DNA from: Panagrolaimus kolymaensis
Lineage: Eukaryota; Nematoda; Chromadorea; Rhabditida; Panagrolaimidae
Reading direction: 5' to 3'
NCBI GenBank assembly: GCA_028622995.1
Contig: JAJQJQ010000020.1
Location: 682,001 to 746,000 of the forward strand
DNA: 64,000 nt
This document shows, in pieces, positions 23,048 through 34,292 of the stretch. A program made the position numbers and the translations under genes. The notes beneath the pieces are model-generated. The model saw only the letters and a program-made list of their open reading frames with translations, did not search any database and was not told the DNA's origin. Every line of letters begins with the position of its first letter. Position 1 is the stretch's first letter.

Positions 23048-24766
23048 TTAAAAAGGGCTTAAAATCAAGTCGCGAGTGATAAAATTGTGAAGCTCATTTC
23101 GATTGAGATTGCTACTGGTGCATTTGTCATAAAGTTCTTTAATTTTACTTCCATATAAAGGCAAATCAAAAAGACGTTGTTTAAGTTCAGCAATTTCAAT
23201 TGAATCAATTTTTTCATCGCTTGCACTTTCAAGAATGGCTTCTAATTTTTGTTTTCGATCAATGTAATCTTTTAACATTGTTTCAAGTTTATCCAATGTA
23301 GCACGATTTCCACCACCTTTAAAGACTGCTTGCTCATTACGAATTTCCATTTTCATTCGTTCTTCAAAAGCAGAATTATATTCAAGTATTGCATTTTGTT
23401 TCAAATATCCAGCAAATTGAACTATTGCATCCGAAACAATTTTTTGCTCATTTTCCAAATTTTTAAGTTCTTTTATAAGCAAAGCTTTGGCTTCATCTTT
23501 GGAAATAGTTTTGCCACTTAATTTTTCAGCTAATCGGCTTTTCTTTGGAACTTTCTTTTGATTATAATCAATGTGCATGTGCATCTCGTATCTACAACCA
23601 CACTTTTGGCAATTACCTTGTCCACACATTGCTGCACAATTTAACAACATAGGTTCTGGGAAAAATTTCAATGGCACACCTTGAAGATAACATACTGCAT
23701 GGCATATTTGTTTATAATATGTGGTAACTTCACCATTGACATTTTCAACCCCAATGCAATCTGTGGCAGTGCAAACAGTTCTGGGACGTTGAAGTTCTTC
23801 AAATTCAAGAGTATATTCAGTGATGTTTAAACTTTTTTGGAGTTTATCAACAATTTCATCAAAGTTTCGTTCAAAATTTGTGGTATTCGATTGAATAACT
23901 GATGTTATAGTTGCAAGGGATGGAATCATTGAAATGATAATAGCACGTGCTTGATTCACTGATAATGTATGAATGGTTTCATGAGGTCGTAAAGTTTTCA
24001 TTTCTTTTAAAAGTTTCATTGTTGCCATTCTTGTATGCTTCCAACTTTTTTTATAAACACTATAATCAACTGAACGAAATTCTTCAATTTGATTATAAGC
24101 ACATTGATATTTAAAGGCTTCATTATCAATACAAAAAAGATTCTTAGGTGAAATAGGAATTTCAATACCCTTTTCTCTTTTAAGCTCTTTGAGATAAGCT
24201 TGCAATGTTGTATAAGAATTACCTGGAAGATAATTAGCGCCTTGAGAATGTGTAATAATAAAGAAAACATTATTCAATGCTTTTTTGTGAAGATGCATTA
24301 GAAGTTCATTAAGGCAAAATTTATATTCAGTTGTAAGACGAGTAGCATCCGATTTAAGTAAAATACAAATTGCATGAAGTTCATCAAACACTGCTACCGT
24401 ATTCAATATTGCTTTCATGTTCAAATTATCTGTTTCAATACCCCGTGTATCACCAATACCAGGAACATCAATAAAATTTAATACGCACTTTTTATGCCTA
24501 AACGAATAAACTTGTGGCACTTGAGTATCTGATTCAGCAATTGATTCAACAAAATGATCACCAATTTGAACTTTATGCATTTTAAAATTTCCATCATCAT
24601 CGATTGTTGAAATTTCAAACGAACATGGAATTAACCATTGCAATTCGGCACCCAATGCATCTTCAAAAGCTTCATAATGAAAATAATTTGCTATTGAATT
24701 TATATATGTTGATTTCCCCGTTCCAGTTTGACCCAACACAAGCAAATTATAAGTTTCCAGCTGCAT
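23048..24766 (-). CDS. P-loop GTPase with Cys-rich domain (cluster gene C)
   Basis: A single exon of 572 aa. The GTPase is at the very N-terminus: G1 GQTGTGKSTYIN at about residue 12, G3 FIDVPGIGDTRG, and ITHSQG at the G4 position. It is homologous to the GTPase domains of genes A and B but clearly older in divergence. Residues about 345-410 form a cysteine/histidine-rich region (CTATDC, QICHAVC, CGQGNCQKCGC) as found after such GTPase domains in fungi and invertebrates (the DUF8206 type, from memory). Lysine/glutamate-rich coiled coil follows. There is no SNTX-like part. The in-frame extension above the ATG lacks a start codon, so MQLETYN is taken as the N-terminus. Confidence 0.75.
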   Translation of the reverse strand: MQLETYNLLVLGQTGTGKSTYINSIANYFHYEAFEDALGAELQWLIPCSFEISTIDDDGNFKMHKVQIGDHFVESIAESDTQVPQVYSFRHKKCVLNFIDVPGIGDTRGIETDNLNMKAILNTVAVFDELHAICILLKSDATRLTTEYKFCLNELLMHLHKKALNNVFFIITHSQGANYLPGNSYTTLQAYLKELKREKGIEIPISPKNLFCIDNEAFKYQCAYNQIEEFRSVDYSVYKKSWKHTRMATMKLLKEMKTLRPHETIHTLSVNQARAIIISMIPSLATITSVIQSNTTNFERNFDEIVDKLQKSLNITEYTLEFEELQRPRTVCTATDCIGVENVNGEVTTYYKQICHAVCYLQGVPLKFFPEPMLLNCAAMCGQGNCQKCGCRYEMHMHIDYNQKKVPKKSRLAEKLSGKTISKDEAKALLIKELKNLENEQKIVSDAIVQFAGYLKQNAILEYNSAFEERMKMEIRNEQAVFKGGGNRATLDKLETMLKDYIDRKQKLEAILESASDEKIDSIEIAELKQRLFDLPLYGSKIKELYDKCTSSNLNRNELHNFITRDLILSPF

Positions 24767-26317
24767 TTTGAGAAAAATAAAACACAAAAATGATAGAATT
24801 ATCAAATGTTCTTTTTTTTGTTGTCAATAGAGTCAGAAAAAAAAGACGAAAAGACATTTTGCTTTTGAACACACCTTAAAAATGTGCAGAGAAAATAATA
24901 AAAACGATAAGGAATACATTAAAAAAAAGATCTTATTCACAAAAAATAAAAAGAATCAATAAATATTAATAAATAATTATTTTTATTGCTAAAAGAAGAA
25001 TCGTTTGGTCTGATTGGACAATCCATTCATTTAAAAAATTTTAATCAGCGTCGCCATCTTTAGCTTAGATTTAAAGGGGAAGCTGGCGTAAGCAAGAATT
25101 TTTTACCCAATGTCAGAAATTAATGTTAAAATAATTTCCAAATCCACAAAAAAAATTATTTCTAAGATTTATTCAGAATGAAAAAGCTAAATTTCTTTCG
25201 AAGCCTGCTTTACCGTACTATTTTTTCAGCATTCTCAAGCAAATGGTTCTTTAACAGTTTATTATATTTAATATAAAAAAAGAATACAATTAAAAGTTAG
25301 AGAAACTGCTCTCGAACTTTGATTCTGTGAATAAAGTGTTGAATGTTGTTTCAAGAATTTTGTTGCGGCAAAATTGAACATCAAAAGCGCTTTGCAAAGT
25401 AAATGAGATAAGAATTAATGTTCTTAAAGCTAATGAGAGAAAAAAAATCAAAGTTATTACAACCAGCTGATGATTATCATCACCACTCTTTCTTGCAAAA
25501 CAAAGGAGTAATAAAAACACAACACAAACAATTAAAAGAATGTTTTGGGAAAGGCAAAGTTGAAAGATTTTGACTAAATATTTTTTAAACCAACCCAACC
25601 CTTAAATGCAACGCTTTAAAAATAAACTAAAGATTATAGAGTTTAAAGTTGTAAACTCCATCAACATTGTTGTCCCATAAAAATGTTTCAATGTTTATTA
25701 TACAAAGATTTAATTAGCGCTCAAAAAAATAAAAAACAGTAAAAAAACACAGTTTAATGGCTTTTTTTAATGATCCAAACAATATAAAACCGATAACAAT
25801 CATCGCATTTATTTTTTTCATTAAATTTTCAAGTTTTTTGTTGTTGAAAAGTCATCAATCAAAAGAAACTTGCAGAAATTTTGGAGTTAAAAATGCAAAA
25901 CCTAAAGAAAATTAACAAAAAAGTTTTTTTTATTTAACCTTTTTAAACTTAAAAATTTCTTTCTTTTGACGGATTGAAAATGTAATTAAAATGGGCAAAT
26001 GTGTATTGAGGTTTAAGAAAATGGTTATTTATAAAAAATAAATATTTTGGGTTAATTTTTGATTGATTAAAAACAAATCATTCAAAAAATCAGAGCAGCG
26101 TGAATTTAGTGTTAACAAAACAAAAGTAAAAAACACGGTATGAAATCGTGCATTTTTTGATTGAAGAGCCGATGCTGCTCATCAATTTGAAGGGTATATT
26201 TGAATTTTAAAAAAACGTTGTTTGATTTTAATGTGTGGCATTGAAAAGAATGGAAGAAAGAAGAGCCATTTTTTATCGTCGATAATCATTAAATATGCAA
26301 AACAAAAGAAAAAGATT
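24767..26317. other. Intergenic, with two weak small ORFs
   Basis: AT-rich sequence upstream of gene C. A minus-strand two-helix hydrophobic frame at 25290-25598 has no ATG. A plus-strand 52-aa frame at 25757 is listed separately. No repeats of note. Confidence 0.5.
25757..25915 (+). CDS. Possible small membrane peptide (52 aa)
   Basis: An ATG-initiated ORF with one hydrophobic segment (ITIIAFIFFIKFSSFLLL, residues about 13-30) and a polar, lysine-rich C-terminus with one cysteine. The arrangement resembles small single-pass organelle proteins. There is no recognised family, no introns, and AT-rich sequence makes chance hydrophobic ORFs common. Confidence 0.25.
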   Translation: MAFFNDPNNIKPITIIAFIFFIKFSSFLLLKSHQSKETCRNFGVKNAKPKEN

Positions 26318-26655
26318 TGGAAAAATATTGTCTAAAATTTATTGCTATCTTTAGGGTGATAATAAAAATACTTTGAAAAATATTGTCTAGAATGAGTTAC
26401 TTCCATTTTATTAAAGAGTTATCATTTTGTGAAAAATATTATCTAAAATTTGTTACTCCTTGGAAAAAAAATCGTCCATTTTTCTTTATTTGAACAAGAG
26501 TATTCAATTTTGGAAAAGATTGTCTCTAATACATTATATCAAACGAATGATTAAAAATTTTAGTGAAATGCTATAAAGTTTGTGCGCTCCATGCTTTTTT
26601 TTTAAATAATAATTGTTTTGATTTGTTTTGGAAGATACTGTCTAAGCTATTTCCA
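26318..26655 (+). repeat. Five diverged copies of a 25-bp motif upstream of BAP31
   Basis: GAAAAATATTGTCTAAAATT and variants occur near 26318, 26374, 26430, 26511 and 26628. The first three are evenly spaced at 56-57 bp. The conserved core is AATATTGTCTAAAAT. The array ends about 290 bp before the BAP31 start codon. It may be a decayed tandem repeat or a set of regulatory sites. Confidence 0.5.
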
Positions 26656-26943
26656 AAAATTTACTCGCACTTTTGAATGGGCAGCAGAAAAAAATTTTGT
26701 ACTCGCGCTTCCTTTTTTCAAATTTCTTGCGCCCTTTCTAAACGCAATAATTTGCATGCTTTGATTTTTTCTTGTCATTGAGTCGATGATTCAATGGTGA
26801 AAGCATTTTGATTTTTTTCCTTCACTTGTTTTTTTTTCTCTCTCTGCGGACACGTGTATTTTTTTAAAATATTTGTTTATTTATCCTTTTTTATTTGCTT
26901 TATCTAATACGCGTGACATTTTTAAGACAGGAAGGAACTAAGT

Positions 26944-27687
26944 ATGTCTCTTCAATGGACTGTTGTTGCAGGTATCCTTTATGGAGAAATTATTGTAACT
27001 CTTATCTTGTTATTACCATGGATTAGTCCAACATTGTAAGTTTATTTTTATCTTTAGTAGGCTACAATAATACCTTTTATTTTTTAGCTGGCGCCGTATT
27101 TTCAACAGTCGCATTGTTCAAGCTATCAATCACTTTACTAATGTTGCTCAATATTCATCTACCTTTGTTCTTCTTCTTCTTTTTGTTGGTAAGTTATTCA
27201 CCTATTTGTTCTCTAAACATTATGTGTTTCAGATGCTATACGAGAAGTTCGTAAATACTCTGATATGGATACAAGCTTTGAAATTCGTCGTGTTGCTGAA
27301 ACTGATGCCACTGTTCATATGCGCCTTTTCCATGCTCAACGTAATCTTTACATATGTGGTTTCACTCTTCTTCTCTTCCTCGTCATTGGTCGTCTTGTTC
27401 GCTTGATTCTTCGTAGTGCTTATCTTTCTGCTTCTGCTGAAGCTTCACTTCGTCAAGCTGAGAATGCAAGCAAAGTTGCCAAACGTCTTATCGAAGCTGA
27501 AGGACCTGATACTGCTGTTAGTGAACTTCAAACTCAAATGGAAGATCTTCAGAAGAAGTTGAAAGCAGCAGAAGCTGATCGTGATGCAATGAAAGATCAA
27601 GCTGAAAACTTGCAAAAAGAATACAATCGTATTAGTGATGAACTTCATGCTAAAATTGGTGAACCTGATGACAAGAAGAAAGTCTAA
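26944..27687 (+). CDS. BAP31 homologue (B-cell receptor-associated protein 31 family)
   Basis: An ER membrane chaperone/sorting protein for newly made membrane proteins. Three exons (26944-27035, 27088-27188, 27233-27687) encode 215 aa, close to the family's usual 210-250. Three transmembrane segments are visible (residues about 5-28, 45-62 and 100-122), then a coiled coil (ELQTQMEDLQKKLKAAEADR). The C-terminus ends KKKV, a dilysine ER-retrieval signal with lysines at -3 and -4. The start codon follows an acceptor-like TTTTTAAGACAG, as expected for leader trans-splicing. AATAAA lies at 27833. Confidence 0.9.
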
Positions 27688-29318
27688 CACAAGCTATCGT
27701 TTTATTAATGCTGATGGAAAATGTATTTTTCTTAGCTTTGTTTTCTTTTCTCTCTAATAATATATATTTAATTTGTTTAAGTCAAATTTTGATTTCACGT
27801 TTTTATTATTATTGTATTTAACGGTGTTTTGTAATAAAATTTGACTTTGTATTCGGAAATAATGATACCTTATGCAGCTTAAATGTATAAGCGTTTTAAA
27901 ATTATACCAACTTATTATGAGTTTTACATTAATTTTTATAATTCCATTGCATCCAATTTGACAGAAGCATGATATTTCAAAACTAAAGCATACCTATTTT
28001 TTAAGTTGCTTACTTCTGAATAGGACAACACATAAGTTTTTCCAATTAATCAAAAAACTTTAATTCAAAAATCTATTTGTTCTTTTATTATAACATCGTG
28101 TGGCATAAATTAAATTGCACGAGCATGAATCTAATAAAACAGAAGTTTTAAAAGGTTTGCTTTCCATCCTCTAATCACATGTTGTCTAAGGCATTAGATT
28201 ATCTAAAACCAAAGAGTTGAATGAGCATGAAAGTTGTTGGTTCAAAACTGTCATAAATGAGCGATGCTTGCAAACAATTTCATAGTATTTTCACTTATGA
28301 ATAAAAGGTTTATTAAATTTATTACCGAATGAAGGAGTTCCACGTTAATGAAAATCGAATATTATTAATTTGAAGTTAAATCTAATAATATGTAATTTAA
28401 TGTAATTTTGTATAAAAAACTTTTTTAGGTATTATTTATTTTCAATGTTTGATTTTGTACTTCGAATGAATGACAAAGCAAAGAACCTGTCAATTTTCTT
28501 TTCCATCATATTTTAAAAAGTTCCTATACGTCATAGCTTTCCTTAAAAAAACTTTGCCATATGTATTATTTCAAAAATCTTTCTTATTTATTTCCAAAAT
28601 TACAAAAAAAGTTTTGTGCTTTTACGACGAAATCGGAAGCTAATAATCTCGTTTTTTTATTTTTGACTTTTCAATCCCACAATGTGTCTTTATTTTGTGG
28701 CCTTTACAATTGACAAATTACCTCCGGCAAGCTTGAAATGGAGGTTGCAATTTCCATAATGTTTGACTAAAAATGGAGCTTTAATAACTTTTGTTTTTTG
28801 TTTTTGGAAGCTAATATAACTACCCTTGAAAAATTGTTTTCTTACATCACTTTTTTGACAGTTTTTAAAGATGGTGGTGACCTTTTAAAGCGTCGTGCTT
28901 TTATATAAGCAAAGAGCTTTTTTTGTTTAAAAAGTAAACAAAATTAAAGATATTTGGGAATTTTACGCGATAAAGCAAGTTTCTAATAAAACGTATCCAT
29001 GTGGTTTCCAATAACTATCAAGAAACTTTCTGAATTTTTAGTTCTTTCTATAGTCCTACAATAAATAATAATCATTTTGTTTTATGGAAAATAAACGACC
29101 ACTTTCTTTATGTAGCATTTTTCTGCTTAATACTGTATTAGAGAACCCTCCAGTAAACTTTAATCGTGGCAATTAATTTTTGTTTTCATCCAAACTCCTA
29201 CCAACAATAATCTTTTTTGTCATCTTTTTTTCTTAATTTGCACCTTTAAACTTAAAATTTTTTTTAAATCTATTTGTTTTTTAGAAAGCTTACCATCAAA
29301 AAAGAAAAAACCTCAAAC
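27688..29318. other. Intergenic between BAP31 and flp-33
   Basis: 1.6 kb of AT-rich sequence with the BAP31 polyadenylation signal at its left end and the presumed flp-33 promoter at its right. No coding potential, repeats or hairpins stood out. Confidence 0.6.
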
Positions 29319-29746
29319 ATGTTTACAAGTTTTTTCTTTATAACTTTGGTATTTATTGGAATAATTATTGGAATTGAGTCAAAATCACCTTGGGTTTTGC
29401 CCGGACAAGTCGTTGATGGTCCATCAGCAGATGAGCGAGCGGCATTTTTTAATTCATTATGGAAAGATTTTTTAAAGCAAAATCCTCCTCCACATCATAA
29501 AGCCATACGACGGCCTGAAATTATGCCAACTATTGCTAAAGCTCGTAGAGCTCCATTAGAAGCTTTTGATGAATGGGAAGGAATGATGGAAAGTTTAGAT
29601 AATTTAAGAAAGCCGAGGTAAGAATTTAAATGATTTTTTATAAGAAAACAGTCCGATGCGAACCAGCCTGCTTTATTTTTTTTAGGAATGCATTTTCGTT
29701 ATGATCGATAATAACCCAAATTTATTTCAGATTCGGTCGACGCTAA
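29319..29746 (+). CDS. flp-33: FLP-33-type FMRFamide-like neuropeptide precursor
   Basis: A 104-aa secreted precursor in two exons (29319-29617, 29731-29746). A signal peptide is clear (MFTSFFFITLVFIGIIIGIE). The precursor holds one peptide: after the basic site KARR it starts APLEAFDEWEGMMESLDN and ends LRKPRF, followed by G (amide donor) and RR (cleavage). C. elegans FLP-33 likewise starts APLE and ends KPRF-amide, so the assignment is firm on recall. Splicing to exon 2 supplies only R-F-G-R-R and the stop; without it the peptide ends in KPR. A second acceptor in the intron (about 29685) would give a non-amidated tail. Confidence 0.88.
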
Positions 29747-30118
29747 AACTCATCATATGCCAGTAAAAAAAGCAGCCTTGACATGCCGCCACCAAGAAAT
29801 AAAAAAGTCCGCCAAAAATAATTACTTTAAATTAAATATTTTATTCAATAATAATAAAAATGCCGTATATCGTTTGTGTTTTGCCAAAAAATAAAAGAAA
29901 AAATAATTTTATCTTTTTTGCACTAATAATTTGTGATTGTCTTCATATTCACTGAGTAATCATCCTTCACTGCATTCTTTCTACCGTCGCTTCCTATTAT
30001 TTTTTGAATTTCTGATTAAAAAAAAGAAATTCAAAAATGAATACTATAAATTTTGTTTAATAATTATACATGTAATTTCTGAAATGGTTTTTTTATACAA
30101 AGAAAACAATTATATTTG

Positions 30119-32341
30119 TCATGAAAATTCATTTGCTAACATTACAGATGAAGATGGAATGAAACCTTGGTGTTTGGAATCAGAATGTGTAGCCCAAATC
30201 CATCCATTTATAGCGCTAAATACTGTAGTTAATCGATCACCTCGTCGAACATCAAGATCTATTTTCGTTTCAGCTCGAAAATCTTGAATGGCAACCAATT
30301 CATGTATTACAGGTTCTGCAGGTCTCCAACATGTTGTTGGACGTGCAAGCGACGCTGTGCTATGAATTGGTGCATTATTCGTGGCTTTGCGTTGTCGTTG
30401 CACGGTATGACTTTGAATGGTTGCTTTGGATGGAATATGTAAACGAGAGATTGAAATGGCAGATTTTAAAGGTTTTGGTGGAGGTTCAGGTGGTGATTTT
30501 ATGAGACCAAAATTAGCTCCAAAATCCGGGGTTGATACAGATAGTTGACGTTGCTAAAATGAAAATTTAAAAAACAAAAATAGTTTTTGGTTGGTGGCAA
30601 TGAAACAATGCAAGCGTTTTAATTCTAAATTTTATTAAATAAAGAATTTCAAACGTATTTTCTCTTCGATTTTTTTTACTGTTTTTTTATTTATTTTAAA
30701 AAGAATCTAAACTTACAACTTTTCCTGATTTCATTTTAATAGTAATTTTCTTTGCTAATTCCAATCCACTCGTATCACTATCAGCATCCGCATCTTTACT
30801 GCTAATATTTATTTGTGAGCTTGATTTTAATTCAGCATAAGTATTTCTTCCATTCATTCTGCCTTTGCCACTGTCATCTTCATCATCCACGGTTGTTTCA
30901 TGCACGGGTCTATCATCCGACTCTTCGCCACCTTCTTCAGGAGGCATAGGAAATTCAGGTAAACTAGATAGAAATCTTCGTAAGTTTTCATTCATTGCAA
31001 ATTGCCTTTCTGCTGCAGTGGGAAGTCTTCGAGGCTTTGCTCTTTCAAGTGTCACCAAACCACTTGGGGAAACATAATTTCGACGATTTTTATCTGCAGC
31101 CACAGCGCAAATAGCTGCAGCAGTGGCAGCTGAAACACTACTAATTCCATTTTTGGATGATGATGGTCGTCTATTCGCTTTTAATTGCAATCGATCCATT
31201 GATGAAGTTTTGAGAAACCTTGCTGAATGTCCAATGGAACTTCCAAATCTATTTGGAAGTCTTGAAGAAGTATCGGAAGTAAAAGCTGAATGCAAAATTT
31301 GTTCAGCTCTTTTTTCAAATTCTCGTTTATGAAATTTTTTTAGCTCACGTTTTATTTGTTGCGATTTACGACGAGAAATCTTTGGTTTTTCTGAAATACA
31401 AAAAAACATCGGTAAAAACTAACAAAATTTAATTCTTAATGTAATTTTTACGACATATTGAAGCTACATTAATAATTCATAAATTAAATTATGAAAACAA
31501 ATTATTATTTAGCTAGGTAAAGTTTGAGTTTATTTAAATAATAATAAATTTTATTTTTAAGCTTTGAGCTTTTTAAATTTAATTTGATTTGATGACGGTA
31601 ATGTTAGTAAAATGGATTAGCCAATCTCTAAGTGCAAAGGAAAATGCGAAAGAAAGCAACATCCACCAAAAAGAAGGAAAGAAAAAAATGTTAACTTGCC
31701 CTGATTTGGAGGGGATGAATCTGTTTGTATTGGAATAAGTAAGCTACAAATAAAATCAGGTACATAACCATGCTGTCCATCAGCACGTTTAACATAAATC
31801 CATTGAGCTGTGGTATCTTTATACATTGCAGATACAATACTTCCAGCTGGAACTGAAACTTCATCATCCACTGTAGCAATAAATGATTTTAATATTTCTG
31901 TTTGAACACCCTGTGGAAATTTATTAATACTTGAACCATTTACCCATGAAAGATGTCTTGAATCCATTGAAGGACGACTCGAAGTTCCATATCGTCGTTT
32001 TACATGAGAGGCATCTGGCATGGGAAGAGTCGATCTTCCCGTTGCTGTTGTAGAATCAGCTGATAATCGACGAATTTCATGGGCATTTGAAGGTAATATA
32101 GGGCTTGAAGGCGCAAATTTTGGCTCCACTAAAATACGAATTTATGAATTAAAAATATAATAGAGCTAATAAAGTTCAAGTTTAATATCTTTTACAGTGT
32201 TATTCAGAAATTAAATTTTAAAAATTGGAAGAAGAAAAAGTTTGATATTTTTTCAGAAAAATTTAAAAAATGTAATTCATACATACTTTTTTTACGATGA
32301 CGCCTCCCTGGAATTATGGCATTTAGAATCGTTGAAATCAT
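30119..32341 (-). CDS. Protein with two SH3 domains
   Basis: Four exons (32287-32341, 31700-32128, 30717-31390, 30119-30553) give 530 aa. SH3-1 lies at about 98-155 (SFIATVDDEVSVPAGSIVSA, then WIYVK and GYVPDFIC). SH3-2 lies at about 468-525 at the C-terminus (LVAIQDFRAETKIDLDVRRG, GWIWAT, GFIPSSS). Between them is a basic, Ser/Ala-rich stretch, an acidic patch (EEGGEESDDR) and a proline-rich SPPEPPPKP just before SH3-2. This suggests a cytoskeletal or signalling adaptor; I cannot place it in a named family. The intron between exons 2 and 3 is GC-AG (CAGG/GCAAGT). Exon 1 is short and inferred from ATG, frame and donor only. Confidence 0.7.
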
Positions 32342-33552
32342 TCTTGAATTTATTAAAATTGAAATATAATAAACTTTTAATTATTCATTCAAAACTATTT
32401 TACATGAAACAAAATAACAAAATTTCAAGTGGAGCTGCTTTTGAAAAAGGGTCAAAAGCTAAACTATTACTACCACAACAACTAGTAGCCGGTCAAGAAG
32501 TAGTAGTAAAAAAACAAATAACAAGAAACAGCATTGCTCGTTTTTGATAGCCTCCTTGTTTTTGGCTGCTTTTTCCTTGACAGTTTTTTCCGTCCGTCGT
32601 TTTTTTAACGATTAAGAAGAAGCATTCACAAAACAATGACCCTTAGGAGTCAAGCAGCAAGCGAAAGAATAAAAGTTAGTTGTCCACCTCTTTTATTTTT
32701 TTGCGCTGCTTTAACTTTTCAGTCAAACAATATCAAGAAAGAAAAAAGGAATAGTGTGGAATTAGTGGACACCGGCTGCTGCTTGTCAACGTTTTCCAGA
32801 AAAAAATGATTGAATCGCGCTCGGTAGTTAGCTTGCCTCCGGTCGTTAGAGGTGTCAAGAATATATTCGCGACCAGCTCTCTCTCCTCAAGCAGGTAGTC
32901 AACTGTCTTAAACAAATAGAATGAATGAAACTGGTCTCTTTTTTTCCCGCTACTGAAATTAATAAAGCTTCCCTATTTGAAAGTTAGTCAATCAATGATT
33001 ATTTATTTATTATCCATGGCTAACAAACAAACAATACAACAAAAAATGAAAGGAAAGAAAATTTTTTTTTTATGTAAAAATTTATAAACAGAAATGATTA
33101 AATATTTTAAAAAATGAACAGAAAATGAAAATATTAGTTGTTTCATAAGTTTTTTCCTCGACAAAATTGCATGTGGCTATGTATTATAAATAAAGGGGTT
33201 GATATTCGGTTTTCGGATATTATTAGTCCATATTAATGTACTATAGGTGACATAAAAAGATTTTTTTGCATTGTATTAGGTAATAATGGAGTTAATGCTC
33301 ATTAAAGAGTTTATTTACTTTTCAAGATTCCATTACTCAAGCAGCCATCTCTGAAACGCCACCAAACAAAAATTTGCAACCTTCAAAAATTCAAATTTGT
33401 AAAGTTCATTAATTCATTGATATTCATAATGTAAAATATATGCATAGTAAAATGGAACCAAATTAATGCAATTCTAATATTCTAATGACGACAAAAAAAA
33501 CTAGACAAAGTAAGCAACTAATAAAAATACAAATGTTTGACACAAGGAAAGA
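32342..33552. other. Intergenic, promoter region of the SH3 gene
   Basis: Short ORFs on both strands are AT- or CTT-rich and lack splice support. No repeats recognised. Confidence 0.5.
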
Positions 33553-33972
33553 CTACAGCTTTATAGGCAATTTCTTAGCTCCTCCTCCACGTCTTAAAAA
33601 TACAAGAAATCCAAGATAAGCAATCGTAACAAATCCCGTAACTCCAATAACAAATGCAGGACTTCGATGAAGGATGCCATACCGCCAAAACTCGAAGAAT
33701 TTGAATCTTTTAGCGCCGCAGCTTCCACAAAATTTATCAGATGGTCTAAAATTTATTTATCATTATAAAAAAGTCTGTCATTAAATTATTATAAACCTGA
33801 CGGGATGATTACATTTGGAACAATTCATTAAAACTCTCAAACCGCAATTGCGACAAAATTTATCCATTCCTTCTGATACTGGATGCTTGCATGATGGACA
33901 TTCACGAATAGGAGAAAATGAAGTCGTTGGATGAATGATTGAATCCGATGGTTTTGGTGGCAACATCGGCAT
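33553..33972 (-). CDS. Double zinc-ribbon, C-terminal membrane anchor protein
   Basis: Two exons (33797-33972, 33553-33745) give 122 aa. Three CxxC pairs follow one another (CPSC, CRNC, CSKC) and a fourth is completed across the intron (CGSC), giving a double zinc ribbon. A single hydrophobic segment follows (FVIGVTGFVTIAYLGFLVFL) near the C-terminus with a short basic tail. The layout suggests a tail-anchored protein with a cytosolic metal-binding head. Function unknown. The gene starts 320 bp downstream of the NDC80 stop on the same strand. Confidence 0.7.
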
Positions 33973-34292
33973 ATTAAAAATTGGTGTAGTGCAAGAACAA
34001 AAAATAAGTCAACGAAAGTGATAAAACAAACCAAATAAATGCTCGCGTCAAGAACTCTAATAGCGGCAAATTAAATTTCAAATTACTAACAAAAGGATGC
34101 ATGCATTTGATATAATTTTATAAAAAAATTAACAATAAAAAATCCATCAAGAAATAAAAGGTTATCAGATTTATAAAAATGAATGTGAAAAAAATTTATT
34201 GAACAGTAATAAAAAAAAGGTATATAAATAATTAAAGCAAAATAAAAGACATGATCGATGAAAATATAAATGAACGACATCAAAAATTATTC

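Noticed and set aside
25290..25598. Minus-strand 102-aa frame with two hydrophobic segments
   Set aside because: No ATG: the frame opens just after a stop and begins with TTG, and no upstream exon was found. Hydrophobic frames are common in AT-rich DNA.
30865..31332. Plus-strand ORFs over the SH3 gene
   Set aside because: They are antisense shadows of the minus-strand coding exon, which has clear domains and splice sites.
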